Assembly: GCA_027449725.1 (NCBI GenBank)
Contig: DAIDLB010000233.1
Location: 1-5,303 of the forward strand
Origin: Chlamydiota bacterium
GTDB taxonomy: Bacteria > Chlamydiota > Chlamydiia > Chlamydiales > SM23-39
Direction of reading: 5' to 3'
DNA: 5,303 nt
Position 1 is the first letter of the stretch; every line of letters begins with the position of its first letter. The notes below the pieces were generated by a model that was not told the origin of the DNA, ran no database searches, and saw nothing but the letters and a program-made list of their open reading frames with translations. The position numbers and the translations under genes are program-made. Below are positions 4,427 to 5,303 of this stretch, one piece after another.

Positions 4427-5303
4427 ATGGAACAAAACCCTTCCTTCGATAAGCTGATGTCTCATCTGGAGGATGTGGAGCTGACCACCGTCCATGGGCG
4501 GATCACCGAAGCGATCGGAATGCTGATCCGTGCTGTCGTCCCCCAGGTCAAGATGGGAGAGATGTGCCTGATCAAACGGGCGGGAGAGCCTCTGGCCGCG
4601 GAAGTCGTCGGTTTCACCAAAGACGAGGTGATCCTCTCGCCGATGGGCGACATGAAGGGGATCGGGCCCTCTTCCGAAGTGATCCCGATGCGTCTGCCGA
4701 TGCACATCAAGGTAGGCCCCCAGCTCCTCGGCCGCGTCCTCAACGGCCTCGGACAGCCGATCGACGGAAAAGGGCCCCTTCGCGCCGAAGAAAACTATCC
4801 GGTCATCAACGCGCCGCCCGATCCGCTCACCCGCCAGATGATCGAAAAGCCGCTCACCGTCGGCGTCCGCTCGATCGACGGCGTCCTGACCTGCGGCAAA
4901 GGGCAGAGAGTCGGCATCTTCGCAGCGGCCGGCGTCGGTAAATCGACGCTCCTCGGCATGATCGCGAGGAACGCCGTCGCCGACGTCAACGTCATCTCGC
5001 TCATCGGCGAGAGGGGCCGCGAGGTTAGAGAGTTTCTCGTCCATGACCTCGGCGAAGAGGGGTTGAAGCGCTCCGTCATCATCGTTTCGACATCGGATCA
5101 GGCTGCGCAGATGCGCCTCAACGCCGGCTACGTCGGGACGGCGATCGCCGAATACTTCCGCGATCAGGGCAAATCGGTCATCCTGATGATGGACTCGGTC
5201 ACCCGATTTGCGAGGGCGCTGCGCGAAATCGGCCTCGCCGCAGGAGAGCCGCCGGCAAGAGCAGGCTATACTCCGTCAGTCTTCGCCGTCCTCCCCCGCC
5301 TTC
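4427..5303 (+). CDS. cdsN: CdsN (SctN), type III secretion ATPase (3' truncated by window)
   Basis: The first 292 codons are present. The N-terminal beta-barrel region covers about 20-95. The catalytic domain follows, with [15 protein letters not shown] (100-114), the Walker A loop AAAGVGKST (166-174, K172), the glutamate motif GERGRE (194-199, E195 presumed catalytic), and the Walker B strand [11 protein letters not shown] (250-260, D256). It ends in [21 protein letters not shown], a segment strongly conserved in FliI/SctN and F1-beta relatives. The usual length is about 440 residues, so roughly the last third is outside. The enzyme forms a hexamer at the cytoplasmic face and strips chaperones and unfolds substrates. 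Its sequence alone would also fit flagellar FliI, but the T3SS neighbours decide. No ribosome site is visible; the start lies three bases after the upstream stop. Confidence 0.93.
   Translation, partial: MEQNPSFDKLMSHLEDVELTTVHGRITEAIGMLIRAVVPQVKMGEMCLIKRAGEPLAAEVVGFTKDEVILSPMGDMKGIGPSSEVIPMRLPMHIKVGPQLLGRVLNGLGQPIDGKGPLRAEENYPVINAPPDPLTRQMIEKPLTVGVRSIDGVLTCGKGQRVGIFAAAGVGKSTLLGMIARNAVADVNVISLIGERGREVREFLVHDLGEEGLKRSVIIVSTSDQAAQMRLNAGYVGTAIAEYFRDQGKSVILMMDSVTRFARALREIGLAAGEPPARAGYTPSVFAVLPRL

Noticed and set aside
4394..5044. 216-codon open frame on the - strand
   Set aside because: Entirely antisense to cdsN, which has clear ATPase motifs; the Asp/Arg/His-rich translation is typical of reverse-strand shadow frames.
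4427..5303. Flagellar FliI instead of T3SS ATPase
   Set aside because: Sequence motifs are shared, but the gene directly follows needle, needle-chaperone and rod-like genes and no flagellar gene is present.

Overview
This window carries the left part of a chromosomal type III secretion (T3SS) gene cluster of a member of the phylum Chlamydiota. The gene order on the + strand is the chlamydial one: Scc4-like chaperone, CdsD with two FHA domains, CdsE, needle CdsF, TPR protein CdsG, a CT668-like protein, and the ATPase CdsN. This matches the C. trachomatis CT663-CT669 block. The fairly GC-rich coding sequence, the short CdsD (622 residues; the C. trachomatis protein is, from memory, just over 800), the transposase debris and an unfamiliar upstream neighbour suggest an environmental, Parachlamydia/Waddlia-type lineage rather than the genus Chlamydia. 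The species cannot be read from the sequence.

Layout. Positions 1-46 (- strand) hold the first 15 codons of a divergent gene with a strong ribosome binding site and an elaborate inverted-repeat leader (47-104). Positions 116-460 have no intact gene. They hold a coding-like tail in a broken frame (116-286), several GC-rich hairpins (176-254), the N-terminal remnant of what looks like an IS630-type transposase (264-408), and a 62-nt imperfect palindrome (397-458). Positions 481-532 are the probable promoter/leader region of the T3SS operon, with a perfect 7+1+7 dyad at 491-505. From 533 to the window end, seven genes are packed on the + strand with gaps of 3 to 24 nt, so they are probably one transcription unit. 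A good sigma70-like promoter candidate inside the 3' end of cdsD could give separate expression of the needle genes.

How the genes work together. CdsD is the inner-membrane ring component: cytoplasmic FHA domains, one membrane helix, periplasmic ring-building modules. CdsF is the needle subunit. CdsE and CdsG should be its two-part chaperone, as YscE/YscG are for YscF. CdsN is the hexameric export ATPase. The Scc4-like protein is a class I type chaperone; in C. trachomatis it also touches RNA polymerase. The CT668-like protein has a C-terminal 41-residue segment that aligns without gaps to the end of the needle subunit in this same window, so I propose it is the inner-rod protein (SctI). That call is the most useful functional inference here.
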